DNA of 64,000 nucleotides from positions 91,723,322-91,787,321 of the forward strand of contig NC_053035.3 of NCBI RefSeq assembly GCF_002575655.3, in the 5' to 3' direction. Source of the DNA: Aegilops tauschii subsp. strangulata. Taxonomy: Eukaryota > Streptophyta > Magnoliopsida > Poales > Poaceae. The notes under the pieces are model-generated. The model was not told the origin of the DNA. It ran no database searches and saw nothing but the letters and a program-made list of their open reading frames with translations. Shown here in pieces: positions 32,739 through 45,389 of the stretch. The first letter of the stretch is position 1; each line of letters begins with the position of its first letter. A program made the translations under genes and the position numbers.

Positions 32739-33428
32739 TGCTACACCTCTTGAGCACTGCGTTGGTTTTCCCTTGAAGAGGAAAGGGTGATGCAGTAAAG
32801 TAGTGTAAGTATTTCCCTCAGTTATTGAGAACCAAGGTATCAATCCAGTAGGAGACCACGCACGAGTCCCATGCACCTACACAAACAAATAAGAACCTTG
32901 CAACCAACGCGATAATGGGGTTGTCAATCCCTTCACGGTCACTTACGAGAGTGAGATCTGATAGATATGATAAGATAATATTTTTGGTATTTTTATGATA
33001 AAGAGAAATAAAGATGCAAAGTAAAAATAAACGGCGCCAGAAATAGCTTGTTGACGGGAGATTAATATGATGGAAAATAGACCCGGGGGCCATAGGTTTC
33101 ACTAGTGGCTTCTCTCAACAGCATAAGTATTACGGTGGGTAAACAAATTACTGTCGAGCAATTGATAGAATTGAGCATAGTTATGAGAATATCTAGGTAT
33201 GATCATGTATATAGGCATCACGTCCGTGACAAGTAGACCGAAACGATTCTGCATCTACTACTATTACTCCACACATCGACCGCTATCCAGCATGCATCTA
33301 GAGTATTAAGTTCTTAGAACAGAGTAATGCTTTAAGCAAGATGACATGATGTAGAGGGATAAACTCATTCAATATGATATAAACCCCATCTTTTTATCCT
33401 CGATGGCAACAATACAATGCGTGCCTTG
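32739..33428 (-). repeat. Partial Athila-type LTR (fragment 1)
   Basis: 690 bp matching 33429-34112 of the neighbouring LTR in the same orientation, from the TGCTAC...CTCTTGAGCAC end to GTGCCTTG. It stops at 33428, where the complete copy begins, so one copy lies directly against the other. Confidence 0.8.
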
Positions 33429-34995
33429 TGCTACCTCTTGAGCACCGTGTTGGTTTTCCCTTGAAGAGGAAAGGGTGATGCAGTAAAGCAGTGTAAGTAT
33501 TTCCCTCAGTTTTTGAAAACCAAGGTATCAATCCAGTAGGAGGCCACGCAAGAGTCCCTCGCACCTACACAAACAAATAAATCCTCGCAACCAACGCAAT
33601 AAAGGGGTTGTCAATCCCTTCACGGTCACTTACGAGAGTGAGATCTGATAGATATGATAAAGTAATATTTTTGGTATTTTTATGATAGAGATGCAAAGTA
33701 AAGAAAGCAAAATAAAAACAGCGCGAGAAATAGCTTGTTGTCGGGAGATTAAATATGATGGTAAATAGACCCGGGGGCCATAGGTTTCACTAGTGGCCTC
33801 TCTCGAGAGCATAAGTATTACGGTGGGTGAACAAATTACTGTTGAGCAATTGACAGAATTGAGCATAGTTATGAGAATATCTAGGTATGATCATGTATAT
33901 AGGCATCACGTCCGTGACAAGTAGACCGACTCCTGCCTGCATCTACTACTATTACTCCACACATCGACCGCTATCCAGCATGCATCTAGAGTATTAAGTT
34001 CATAAGAACAGAGTAACGCTTTAAGTAAAATGACATGATCTAGAGGGATAAACTCATGCAATATGATATAAACCCCATCTTGTTATCCTCGATGGCAACA
34101 ATTCAATACGTGCCTTGTTGCCCCTACTGTCACTGGGAAAGGACACTGCAAGATTGAACCCAAAGCTAAGCACTTCTCCCATTGCAAGAAAGATCAATCT
34201 AGTAGGCCAAACCAAACTGATAATTCAAAGAGACTTGCAAAGATAACCAATCATACATAAAAGAATTCAGAGAAGATTCAAATATTGTTCATAAATAAAC
34301 TTGATCATAAACCCACAATTCATCGGTCTCAACAAACACACCGCAAAAGAAGATTACATCGAATAGATCTCCACAAGAGAGGGGGAGAACATTGTGTTGA
34401 GATCCAAAATGAGAGAAGAAGCCATCTAGCTAATAACTATGGACCCGAAGGTCTGAGGTAAACTACTCACACATCATCGGAGAGGCTATGGTGTTGATGT
34501 AGAAGCCCTCCGTGATCGATGCCCGCTCCGGCGGAGCTCCGGAAAAGGCCCCAAGATGGGATCTCACAAGTACAGAAGGTTGCGGCGGTGGAATTAGGTT
34601 TTTGGCTCCGTATCTGGTAGTTTGGGGGTACGTAGGTATATATAGGAGGAAGAAGTACGTCGGTGGAGCAACATGGGGCCCACGAGGGTGGAGGGCGCGC
34701 CCCCTACCTCATGCCTTCCTGGTTGATGTCTTGACGTAGGATCCAAGTCCTCTGGATCACGTTCGTTCCGAAAATCACGTTCCCGAAGGTTTCATTCCGT
34801 TTGGACTCCGTTTGATATTCTTTTTCTGCGAAACTGTGAAATAGGCAAAAAACAGCAATTTGGGCTGGGCCTCCGGTTAATAGGTTAGTCCCAAAAATAA
34901 TATAGAAGTGCATAACAAAGCCCAATAAGCATCCAAAACAGAATATAACATAACATGGAACAATCAAAAATTATAGATACGTTGGAGACGTATGA
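33429..34995 (-). repeat. Complete Athila-type LTR, about 1.57 kb
   Basis: Minus orientation, from TCATACGTCTCC (34995 downwards) to GGTAGCA (33429). It is preceded on the minus strand by a PPT-like stretch (AAGCTTGGGGATGC, ~35009-34996), so it is the 3' LTR of the element whose internal DNA lies at 34996-36690. The family is the same as the LTR at 2326-12495. Confidence 0.8.
34637..34644 (-). promoter_or_regulatory. Putative TATA box of the Athila-type LTR
   Basis: TATATATA in a GC-containing context (CCTCCTATATATACC on the minus strand) at a plausible promoter position within the LTR. Confidence 0.4.
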
Positions 34996-36690
34996 AGCAT
35001 CCCCAAGCTTAATTCCTGCTCGTCCTCGAGTAGGTAAATGATAAAAACAGAATTTTTGATGTGGAATGCTAGTTGGCATAATTTCAGTGTAATTCTCTTA
35101 ATTGTGGTATGAATATTCAGATCCGAAAGATTCAAGATAAAATTTTAATATTGACATAAAAATAATAATACTTCAAGCATACTAACTAAGCAATTATGTC
35201 CTCTCAAAATAACATGGCCAAAGAAAGTTCATCCCTACAAAATCATATAGTTTAGTCATGCTCCATTTTCGTCACACAAGAATGCTCTCATCATGCACAA
35301 CCCCAATGACAAGCCAAGCAATTGTTTCATACTTTAGTAATCATAAACTTTTTCAACCTTCATGCAATACATGAGCGTGAGCCATGGACATAGCACTATG
35401 GGTGGAATAGAATATAATGATGGGGGTTATGTGGAGAAGACAAAAAAGGAGAAAGTCTCACATCAACGCGGCTAATCAATGAGCTATGGAGATGCCCATC
35501 GATTGATGTTAATGCAAGGAGTAGGGATTGCCATGCAACGGATGCACTAGAGCTATAAATGCATGAAAGCTCAACAAAAGAAACTAAGTGGGTGTGCATC
35601 CAACTTGCTTGCTCATGAAGACCTAGGGCATTTGAGGAAGCCCATTGTTGGAATATACAAGCCAAGTTCTATAATGAAAAAATCCCACTAGTATACGAAA
35701 GTGACAAAACAAGAGACTCTCTATCATGAAGATCATGGTGCTACTTCGAAGCACAAGTGTGGAAAAAAGGATAGTAGCATTGCCCCTTTTTATTTTCTCT
35801 TTTTTTGGGCCTTTCTTTTTTTTGGCCTTTCTCTTTTTTTTGGGACAATGCTCTATGAATGATGATCATCACACTTATATTTATTTACAACTCAATGATT
35901 ACAACTCGATACTAGAACAAAGTATGACTCTATATGAATGCCTCCGGCGGTATACCGGGATAGCAACGAATCAAGAGTGACATGTATGAAAAATTATGAA
36001 CGGTGGCTTTGCCACAAATACGATGTCAACTACATGATCATGCAAAGCAATATGACAATGATGAACGTGTCATAATAAATGGAACGGTGGAAAGTTGCAT
36101 GGCAATATATCTCGGAATGGCTATGGAAATGCCATAATAGGTAGGTATGGTGGCTGTTTTGAGGAGGATATAAGGAGGTTTATGTGTGAAATAGCATATC
36201 ATATCACGGGGTTTGGATGCACCGGCGAAGTTTGCACGAACTCTCAATGTGAGAAAGGGCAATGCACGGTACCGAAGAGGCTACCAATGATGGAAGGGTA
36301 AGAGTGCATATAATGACTCAACATTAGTCATAAAGAACTCACATACTTATTGCAAAAATCTACAAGTCATCAAAAACCAAGCACTACGCGCATGCTCCTA
36401 GGGGGATAGATTGGTAGGAAAAGACCATCGCTCGTCCCCGACCGCCACTCATAAGGAGGACAATCAAAGAACACCTCATGTTTCAAATTTGTTACATAAC
36501 GTTTACCATACGTGCATGCTACGGGACTTGCAAACTTCAACACAAGTATTTCTCAAATTCACAACTACTCAACTAGCACAACTTTAATATCACTACCTCC
36601 ATATCTCAAAACAATCATCAAGCATCAAACTTCTCTTAGCATTCAGCACACTCATAAGAAAGTTTTTTACTAGTCTTGAATACATAACAT
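34996..36690 (-). mobile_element. Athila-type 3' internal noncoding region
   Basis: About 1.7 kb of AT-rich noncoding DNA between the 3' LTR and a LINE insertion. It begins at the PPT and contains T-rich runs near 35800. No coding potential is seen. I recognise the general type from Triticeae Athila elements. The upstream pol of this element is not in the window. Confidence 0.6.
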
Positions 36691-36691
36691 A

Positions 36692-38809
36692 TTTTTTTGA
36701 ATATTTACTGTGAGGCAAAGCCCCACAGCCCTTTATTAAAGAAAACAGAACTGTACAAGCAAATTATAGACTATACAAAGAAAAAAAATAAAAAAGCCTA
36801 CCTATGACTAAACATCCCTACCTGCTTTACAACAAAGAATCAACCCAAGCCAAGAGTTTTGGTTTAATACAATCCTTCACCCTATGAGCAAGCAATGAAA
36901 TATCATGGATGAATTTACACTTCCAAGCACTGAAAGTAGCTCTCTCAGCTCTGAAGGTTCTGCCATTTCTTAAAATCCAAATATTCCAGGCTGCTATCAG
37001 CATAACTTCACAGAAGAAAGGGTGCCTGAAGCTAGATCTAGCATGCACGATACATTGCAGTATATCGGGGCCTCCAGACCAATCAATGCCCAAGTAGCTC
37101 CAGACTCTACAGCTGAATGTGCAATTAAAAAACAGATGGATTCTATCCTCATACAGTAGCTCACTGCAAATGAGACAGAGATTGTCATCTTGGCTTGAGC
37201 GCCAATGTCTTCGAACTAGCATATCCTTGGTGTTGAATCTGTCAAAGAATAACAGCCACCCAAACACCTTGATCTTCATGGTGCACCTACTCTACCACAA
37301 CCATTTGCAAGGTTGTATTGTAGGTAGGTGGGAGTGCATGATCATGTAGAAGCTTTTGGCAGTGTATTCCCCTGATTTACCAGGCCATATCCAAACATCA
37401 GGTATAGAGGGGTCTCTGTCTAACTGCATGATCCAACCTTCCAGCATGTGTAACTCAGCAGTAGCCTCATGAGAAAGAGGCAAATAAAACATAGAGAACA
37501 GATCCTGGGATTGAAGAAATTCCTGCACTGAGATCTTATCATTATTGAAAAAAGAAAACAACCTAGGCAATCTCCAACATAGGGGTCTAGCAGAACCCCC
37601 AATGTGCCAAGAATCTGTCCAGAACAAAGCAGTGTCACCCATGTTGATATGAGCTGAGGCAATAGCAGTATAAGCCTCATGCAGTTTCAGAACATCCCTC
37701 CACCAGAAAGATCCAGCTTGAGCTGTGGCCTGTGGAACCCCATGATCATAGTAGCTGTTCCATATTAGTGTCACCCAAGGAATATCAACCTTGTTATAGA
37801 ACTTGTGAAGATGCTTGATGAGGAGTCCTTTATTCTGGATGTTCAGATTAATAACTCCTAAACCCCCTTTATCTTTTGGCCTGCAAACGAGCTCCCATGC
37901 AGCCAGAGACTGCTTTGGAGCATCACTATTACCCCTCCAGAGGCATTGCCTGAAGATTCTGTCTAGCTGCTTAATGATCCCTGGTGGAATATTGAGGCTG
38001 CACAGAAAGTATATTGGCAGAGAGGTCAGGACAGAGGTAAGAAGCTGCAAACGAGAACCTTGATTCAGCATGGAAGAGCTCGCAGTTAACCTCCTCTCAA
38101 GACTGTCAACTAGAGGCATTAGGTCAATGATCCTTGGCCTAGTAGTTCCCAATGGCAATCCAAGGTAAGTAAATGGTAGCTGCCCAATTCTACAACCAAG
38201 AATAGCAGCAAGCCTAGTAGCCTCCTCATCACTCATATTCAATGGAATCATTGAAGATTTAGCAAAGTTCACCTTTAAACCTGCGGATTGTTGGAAGGTA
38301 AGCAGCATGTTCTTTAGGGCAACAAGCTCATCATCCTTAGCTGCAAGAAAAATAATCGTGTCATCACTGAATGATAGGAAAATCTCTGTCATGGGTTGGA
38401 ATAGGCAAAGAGAGCGTGCCATGCTCCAACATTTGGTTGACCACAGACTGCAACAGATCCGCTGCGATGACAAACAACAATGGTGATAGGGGATCACCCT
38501 GTCTGACCCCACACTTGCACTTAAATTGCTTTCCTGGAATTCCATTTAACAGCATAGACGAAGAACCTGTGGACAGTAATTGTTTAACCCAAGATATCCA
38601 TTTGGCATCAAACCCTTTATGCTGCAACATTTGTAGAATAACCTCATGCTTGACAGTGTCAAAGGCCTTAGCAAAATCCAATTTAAGAATTATGATTGGA
38701 CGCTTGGACTGTTTACATTGATGGATATACTCAAAACTCCAGGCCAGACAATCCTGAATCGACCTACCCTTAAGGAACCCATACTGATTTTTGTGTATAC
38801 ACCTAAGGA
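36692..38809 (-). mobile_element. LINE with poly(A) tail, 5' end cut by a CACTA element
   Basis: A minus-strand LINE whose 3' tail is the T run at 36692-36698 on the plus strand. It extends to 38809, where a CACTA terminus begins (CACTACAAAAAAAG). The 5' part is not visible. The target site lies in Athila spacer DNA on the left. Confidence 0.8.
36827..38809 (-). pseudogene. LINE ORF2 remnant: reverse transcriptase and zf-RVT
   Basis: Three consecutive frames on the minus strand make up one degraded ORF2. The first (to ~38364) has [33 protein letters not shown] and [19 protein letters not shown]. The second (to 37292) has the catalytic region reading [33 protein letters not shown] and KDKGGLGVINL. 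The third (37279-36827) has a zinc-finger region (NLCLICSELLYEDRIHLFFNC) and AAWNIWILRNGRTF. The residue before the two catalytic Asp residues is Ser rather than the usual Ala. At least two frame changes and a stop near 37290 disable it. Confidence 0.85.
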
Positions 38810-38844
38810 CACTACAAAAAAAGACACTTCCGTGATGATACGTG
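38810..38844. repeat. CACTA terminal inverted repeat (left end)
   Basis: It starts CACTACAAAAAAAGACACTT and continues CCGTGATGATACGTG. CACTACAA is the hallmark terminus of the superfamily. The possible 3 bp target copy is GGA at 38807-38809. The inverted partner is not in the window. Confidence 0.75.
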
Positions 38845-39270
38845 TTTGTCACAGTAGGTCACGTTTTTTGTCATGCATGTACATCCATGACAAATTTATG
38901 ACAGAATCAAGATAGTCATACCTGTGTTGTCATAGAAGTCTTCCATGACATTACCAAAATTTCATCACGGAAGTGTCCACTTCCATGACGATAAATCGCG
39001 CGTCACAGAAGTGCTTTCGTCAAGGGTGACCGACACGTGGCATCCACCATAACGGAACGCCGTTAAGCTATCGGGTCGGGTTTTGGATCCGATAACCCGT
39101 TAACAGCCCCGACCAATGGGGATTTTCCACGTGTAAAATCATCATTGGCTGGAGGAGACACGTGTCAGGTCCGCGTTGGCACAGGTGTCACTCATCCAAT
39201 GGGCGAGACGCGCCTATGATATGTTGACACGTGGACCGGCCCATCAAGTTTAAATGGGCCGGCCCAACTA

Positions 39271-39545
39271 AAGGCCCACAAGATTTTACGGACCATAATG
39301 GGCCTGCCCAGCTAAAGGCCCATGAGATTTTGCGGACCATAATGGGCTGGCCCAGCTAAAGGCCCACAAGATTTTGCGGGCCATAATGGGCCGGCCCAGC
39401 TAAAGGCCCACAAGATTTTTGTGTGCCATAATGGGTCGGCCCAGGTAAAGGCCCACAAGATTCTTGCGGATCATAATGGGCCGGCCCAGCTAAAGGCCCA
39501 CGAGATTTCACCGACATTAATGGGTCGGCCCAGCTGTAGGCCCAC
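39271..39545. repeat. Tandem array, about 44 bp unit, seven copies
   Basis: The unit AAGGCCCACAAGATTTTG...CATAATGGGCCGGCCCAGCT recurs with starts near 39271, 39315, 39359, 39403, 39448, 39493 and 39537. It lies in the subterminal zone of the CACTA element, where repeated motifs bind the element's own regulator in En/Spm. The GGGCCGGCCC core is palindromic. Confidence 0.85.
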
Positions 39546-39559
39546 AAGATTTTGAGGAC

Positions 39560-40150
39560 CCTAGTAGGCCGGCCCATTAACTGGCTGCCATGTTTTGGGC
39601 CAAATGCCGACCCATATTTGATCCGGTCCATTAATGGCCTGCCACGCTCCGGGCCTAATAGTGGCCCATATGAGATCCGGCCCGTTAAAAGCCTACCACG
39701 TTCCGGGCCAAATTACGGCCCAGATCAGGTCCGGCCCTTTAAGAGGCTTTGGGCTCAGTTATGGCCCATATCAGATTCGGCCCGTCAACTGGACACTATG
39801 CTTTTGGGCCCACTTGCTAAAGGCCCACTTATTAATTCGGCCTGATATTAGTTTTGGCCTGTTAAGGGCCCGTTTAACATTTCGGCCCTATATTAATTTC
39901 GGCCTGTTAAAAGCCCGTCATATAGTTGGGCCTAACTACGGCCCGGTTTGCATCCGGCCTGCTCGCAGCCGATATCTGATTGGGCCAAACAAGGACCGAG
40001 ACAATTTTGGCCTGTTAAAAGCCCGTGATTTGATTCGCACAATCATTGGTCGGGGTTCATTTCGGGCTGCTGCCGGCCCGTGAGCTGTTCGGCACGTTTC
40101 AGGCCCAACCTACATCGCGATTGCATGACGGCCCGATTATGTACCGTAAT
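39560..40150. repeat. Degenerate subterminal repeat zone of the CACTA element
   Basis: About ten loosely spaced units of roughly 50-60 bp with GGCCCATAT, TTCGGCCTG and GTTAAAAGCCCG motifs. It is less regular than the 44 bp array and follows directly from it. Likely derived from similar units by divergence. Confidence 0.65.
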
Positions 40151-40409
40151 TTTACGGTTTGGCCGATTTACTGCGAAGACAGGATATATATACAGTAAAA
40201 TAACTGCAGCATCGTGAATAAGAAAAAACCTAGACTATACAATAAAGAAATTACGGCATATTACATCCACTGGGCATCAAAGTTCGCCACTATGATAATA
40301 AAGCACAAGCAGACAGCAGATTACATACACTGGGCATCAAAGATCGCCACCAGTGCAAATAAACACGCTAACAAAATAATATACAAAACCTACAGCACTT
40401 CAATAGAGT

Positions 40410-43056
40410 TCAAGAAAGGTTAGCCCTACTGGGGAGCTGCAGCGCAAGCAGCTGAGCAAGATGATGAGACTGCGCTTGTTCAACACTTATATCTTCCTCA
40501 CTCTGAAAGATAAACAAGCAGACAGCTGATAGGTTTTGCACATAAAAGTATCAGTGCTGACAATTCATCACATTTCTTACTGACGAATAAAGTGACATAG
40601 TTTAAAATTGCATTAACACAATATGGTATTGTTCAGGTCAAGACATGGCAGGAAATGACATTGTGAAGGAGTTGGCAGCTTCACGACACCACTGGATTAC
40701 AGATCAAGAACTCATAAGTATCAATGGTTAGTGTGCTGTCAATTTATACCATTTCAGATTGGCAAATAAAGAGACGGTTTAAATAATAGTATAATGATAT
40801 GACATTGTTCATAGTTAAGACATTGCAGAATATGACATTGTGCTGTAGTGGGTAGGTTCACCACACCACTGGATTACGGATGAAGAACAGAAGCATACAT
40901 GCAGTGCAAAAGAAGATCACTTGCTCTGTATAGTTTAATTTACATGGTATGAAGAAGGAACTTGGTTGTTCAACTGAAAACTTAAATTGAGAAAGGACAA
41001 ACTTTTGTTTATGAACTACATAATAAACTTTAAACAAGCAATTTGATGCAAACACCAAAAATAAACAGCTGTTGCAGTCATGCCTAACCAAATATATACA
41101 ACAAAGTTTGAAGGCTTGAGATGGACAAACTTACATTATTGGTGAAGATAGGCTCTATAAAGGCCTTGTCCATGCTGATGGGGGGCAATTCAAGAACTTT
41201 ACCACAGAATCTTCTTCAAAAGCATTGCCTTTATTCTACATTTTGTTAAGAGTAAATATAGATGTGATAATATACAAAAAATGGAGAATATTTAAGATAA
41301 GATGAAGAGTGATGCTACATAACCAAGTAGCTATAAATGTAAGTGCAGCGATACAAGCAAAAGGTATAGCCAAGAGCAATGCACAGCTAAACTTCTTCAG
41401 TACCAACCTTATGGTAAGAGTAAATATAGATCTGATGTGTAGAAAATGGAGGGCAAAGGAAAATAAGCTGTAGAGTGATGGTACATGAACAACTACCTGT
41501 CATTATAAGTACACTGATAAAGGACAGCATGTACTTACAAGAACAATGCAGAGCTAAAAAAACATTGGCATTGGATATATTCTACACTAATGTAACCATT
41601 CATACAGATCAGATAATTTGGAGCGAACAACTGATAAGCAAGCTATCATGCATACTGCTGTCACATAATGAACCAGGTATGTATGCAAGTACAGTGATAT
41701 AGGACAACAGGTACTAACAAGAGCAAAGCAGCGGGCAGCATATTTGCGATATCCTGTCGTTCTTGTCAAACCGGAATTCTTCTTCGAGCAGATTTCCTGC
41801 AAAAAAGATCCGTAAGGCACATGCGGAAAAGTAGAAGTTCAAATTGTCATGTGATTTTATAGATAGTACCTCATACTGGGAATGAGACCAGTGCATAACA
41901 AGGTTTTTCCATTCAATGTCTTCTAAATTTAGCACAGGAGACTTCACCGGAAATTCGTTTATAGACTTGCCATCAAAGTGTGATTCTCCTCAGGTAACAC
42001 CGATACTGCTGCAATGCTTCCTTGAAAAGCACAAGCAAGCTTTGCTCGTCATGACTATCCAGATTGACCCTCGCCTAGTTACAACAATGTAATGTAAATC
42101 ATTGATGTGTTCAATCAGCAGAAAACAGGAAAATAATAACCATGAATAATAGCACTTACACGTAAGTGGGACGGGAAGATGTGAAAATGGTGTTTGTCTT
42201 CACAATAATCTTCCCATGATGGGAATATATGCACGTAGTCCCTAACAACATTGAAAGCATTGTCTTTTAAACTGGGAATAAATGGAATGGGGTTCCAATC
42301 TGCAGGAATTGGCCGTCTCTGCGGTTGGGATAGGTCTTCGGCCGGTGGACTTGCTCTACTTTTTGCTGGAGTGGGATTTTTCTGTGGTACAGCTGGTGCT
42401 ATGGCAAATGAAATCGGTATACCTTTTGCTAGAGTGCAGGTCCTGTGTGGTGGGGCTAGTGGTGTGACCAGTGAAGTATGGGTACAGTCTGCTGGAGTCG
42501 GTCCTACGTTTTGTGTCACTGGTTGTACAGCCAATATAAGTGGGGTTTTGTCTGATTTCTCCGGCACCACGTTTTTCAAGGACTTTGCTGGTGCTCCTTC
42601 AGGTTCGGCAATCACCCTCTTCCTTTTTGATGTCTGATGCATAAGAACAGCATTTGAGTGGGAAAACATGGTATGATGACAGATGGAATATGTATGATAA
42701 TGGATGGGCATGGCATCTTGACATATATGATGAGTAAACTAAGCAGATGGCGGTGCAACAAAGTAGAAGAAATGCAAGACAACATATGCAAGATACCCGC
42801 AATCAATAAAACATTGCCAAATTAGAACAGGCACCTTGATGGGTGAACAGGACAGGCCATCTGCCTTTGACTCCTCGAGGTTAGAATAGTCATTAGGATC
42901 ATATTCTGAACAAGAATCAACAGGTGGGGAGCGTATGAGTTTCATTGCATCCAGAATGGCACTCAATGCCTTGGTGCCAATTTTGTAAGTCATTGCAGTG
43001 TTTAGCTTCAAGAGTGGACTGCTGCTAGTGCGACACAAAGCAGCTACACAGATCAT
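40410..43056 (-). pseudogene. CACTA accessory gene (Transposase_24-like, Ptta/En/Spm type), multi-exon remnant
   Basis: Exon-like pieces on the minus strand. Around 43056-42836: GTKALSAILDAMKLIRSPP, ending before a GT. About 42637-42165: KRKRVIAEPEGAPAKSLK, a Pro/Thr-rich stretch, PADWNPIPFIPSLKDNAFN and SWEDYCEDKHHFHIF. About 42065-41885: DEQSLLVLFKEALQQYR, DIEWKNLVMHWSHSQYE. Last exon 40502-40410: SEEDISVEQAQSHHLAQ to a stop, preceded by the acceptor CTTTCAG. The KNLVMHWSHS part is what I associate with plant En/Spm accessory proteins; the assignment is from memory. The exon around 42000 changes frame, and some exons are missing or unclear (41880-40510), so it is probably non-functional. 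In En/Spm the accessory protein binds subterminal repeats; such repeats are present next to it here. Confidence 0.5.
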
Positions 43057-43419
43057 AGTGTAGATATAACGGGAAAACCTTAAGCATCAGAGTAAAATCA
43101 GCAAAGTGGAACTTGCTGGAATATATGTGCTAGTATTGCCGGTACGGCTAGAAAGGCTTCGGATACCAGCTCTCTTCAAGTGAAGGTGCGGTACTGTTAA
43201 TATCAGTGTAACTCTCAAAGGCGAAACAGCTCCCTGCATTTCCTTGCTACTCTTATAGGATTCAAGTGGGCAGGCCACTACAAATCCTATTCCTATATTT
43301 ACAAGATCCTACGAATCAAAGAGGCTCAAAGTGTCCATCACAACCGACCGTATAGACCTCTACACTGCAAATGTCCCTGCTCATCTTCAGTACAAGGAAC
43401 ATACTATACTACTATCATA

Positions 43420-43578
43420 CTCCCTCCGTTCCAAAATATAAGTCTTAGTAGAGATTTCCACTATGGATCACATACAGATGTATCCAGATACATTTTAGAG
43501 TGTAGATTCACTCATTTTACTCCATATATAGTCCATGGTGGAATCTATACAAAGACTTGTATTTAGGAACGGAGAGAG
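43420..43578. mobile_element. Stowaway MITE
   Basis: It starts CTCCCTCCGTTCC after TA (43418-43419) and ends GGAACGGAGAGAG before TA (43579-43580). About 159 bp with inverted ends and an interior that can fold on itself (AAGTCTTAGTAGA versus ACAAAGACTTGT). Typical Tc1/mariner-derived grass MITE. Confidence 0.9.
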
Positions 43579-43580
43579 TA

Positions 43581-45360
43581 CATATTAAAGAAGAACGGAA
43601 GAGGAACATGGTAAAGAAGAGCAAGCAAATTTTGGATAATAAAATGTTGGTTGCGCAGTGCCCACACATGATGAACCAGAGTGCATTAAGAATGCAACTC
43701 CCAGCTGTCTCTCGACCATTTCAGGCGGTTGGATGAAGATCCTACGTCTCCTAACCCTTCTTCTTCCTCGTCTCTGATTCTTCCCATACAGAACACCGCA
43801 CGGGCCGCCGGCCGAACCACCGGCTCGCACCGCCTGTGTTCCTCCGCCACCCCCACCCCCACCCCCGCCCCAACCCCCACCCGCGTCGAGTTTTCTTCGT
43901 TCGGCGAGGCCCCACAACCACCCGAGCCCCTTCGATCGCACCGGCGAACTTCGGCGAGCTCTGAAAAATCGACTGACCCAATTTTGAAATTTAGTCTACT
44001 GTGATTTAACTAGTGTGGAATATAAAAGGGGAAAACCATAAGCATTGGGAGTATAGTGTTGAGCGTGCCATGGCGGATCTGAAGGTGCAAACCGGACAAA
44101 GGCAACTTCGCAACCAAGACAAGAAATCAGAGTAAAGCAGTGGCGATCTATTTTCTTGCTGCGATAAATAAGTTGAGCAGATACGAAAGAGTACCGCCTC
44201 TGGTGCGGCGCCGTGTACGCATCTGCTGAGAATTTGACGGTGCTGCGGTAGCGATGGCTGTCGGCGGCGTGGAAGCAGATCTAGGAGGGTAGACGGTGGC
44301 GGCGGGGCGCGGTGGACGAGACGGTCGTAGGAGCGGCGCCGGCAAGGTGGACGGCGGCGGGGATGAAGCGAGAGGACGGGATGCAAGGATCCCGGTCCGA
44401 AGCCGTGGATGTGAGAGGTCGATCTCTTGTAATGGACGGCGGCGTCGGGGTATCAGCTCCGGCATGGTGGAGGAGGACGGCGGTGGATGGGGTGGCGGAC
44501 GGCGGCGGGCGGAGGAGGGTGGGGTGGAGAGGGTGTTTTGGCGCCCACGGAGTACGAATGGGGAAAAGGGAGATAGAGAGGAAGGGCGGAACCATGTATT
44601 CAGGGCGCGCTTGTCTCAAATGCGAGGAAATTTACAAACTTAGCCCCCGTTTCAAATTTCTACTACATCACAGCAACATTAGTCGGTTGGGGATAGGACG
44701 GTAATCTCGCATACACCGAATATTTGCCGGCGAGAGTTTGTTTTTGGTGCCCACCGTGTATGAATATGAATCGGGGAGGGAGTCGATTTCGGCCGAGGAC
44801 ACACTGTGTTTTGGCGCCCACCGTGTATGAATCCGGGTGAGAGGCGGTTACGTCACGTTTGGGTGAAATTACAAACCTACCCATATCGAAACCTATAGAA
44901 ATCCAGCAGATAGGCTTTGCGTGGCAGGGATAGGCAATAGTGATTTCCATCTCGCAGATTTTGGTTTCGGGCGGTTACTGCGACTTTCCCCGCTTCGTTC
45001 AAATTTTGCAGAGTGCACGTTTACCGTGCCAACTCAATTCGAATCCCGTTTGTATTATATATATTTTTCGGGAGGGATCCATTTTCAATTGGAATTACAT
45101 TATATATACATCATTTTTTTATATATACTTTCAAAAGCACAACAAAGAATTCTGCTCCTTTATATGTATAATATGATTTACAAATACAACGATCTCAAAA
45201 TGTTAAGGTTGAATTTGAAAAAATTTAACCAAATTATGTTCTACTAAAATGTATGGATCAGTAATATCTACATATTAAATAACATAGATGTGCGTGAATT
45301 CATATGAGTATGCATGTTTGATAGATCAATTTTGGTTCGAGTATGGATTACATGTATCAT
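43581..45360. other. GC-rich then AT-rich unassigned DNA
   Basis: 43725-43990 and 44240-44640 are GC-rich with several overlapping open frames in both directions, mostly Pro/Arg/Ser-rich or Gly-rich. None has a recognisable domain. The open frames follow from base composition. 44640-45360 is AT-rich with a short direct repeat (GTTTTTGGTGCCCACCGTGTATGAAT near 44749, partly repeated near 44811). At 43969 there is TCGACTGACCCAAT, which matches the arm of an inverted repeat at 53.46-53.59 kb. The setting resembles the promoter end of a transposon gene, but I cannot assign it. Confidence 0.4.
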
Positions 45361-45389
45361 CATCTCGAATTCAAATATTTGAATCCCTT

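Larger units (their letters stand above)
38810..43300 (-). mobile_element. CACTA (En/Spm-like) DNA transposon, only one end visible
   Basis: The terminus CACTACAAAAAAAGACACTTCC at 38810 is followed by a subterminal repeat zone (38860-40150) and a multi-exon minus-strand gene (43056-40410). No matching inverted terminus is found to the right, so the element is truncated or runs into rearranged DNA. The right limit given is only the end of recognisable coding sequence. The large TNPD-like transposase is absent. It interrupts the LINE at 38809. Confidence 0.65.

Noticed and set aside
36038..36301. Short frames in 36.0-36.3 kb on both strands
   Set aside because: They lie in Athila-type noncoding spacer and show no domain or homologue known to me.
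39271..39545. Seven regular repeats resembling a CRISPR array
   Set aside because: The units are contiguous tandem copies of ~44 bp with no unique spacers. The context is a plant CACTA transposon.
42251..42637. 128-codon plus-strand frame, Gly/Val/Phe-rich
   Set aside because: It is antisense to the better-supported accessory-gene exon, whose motifs and splice sites are on the minus strand.
43729..44643. GC-rich frames in 43.7-44.6 kb
   Set aside because: Open frames overlap on both strands with Pro/Arg/Gly runs and no recognisable domain or splice support.
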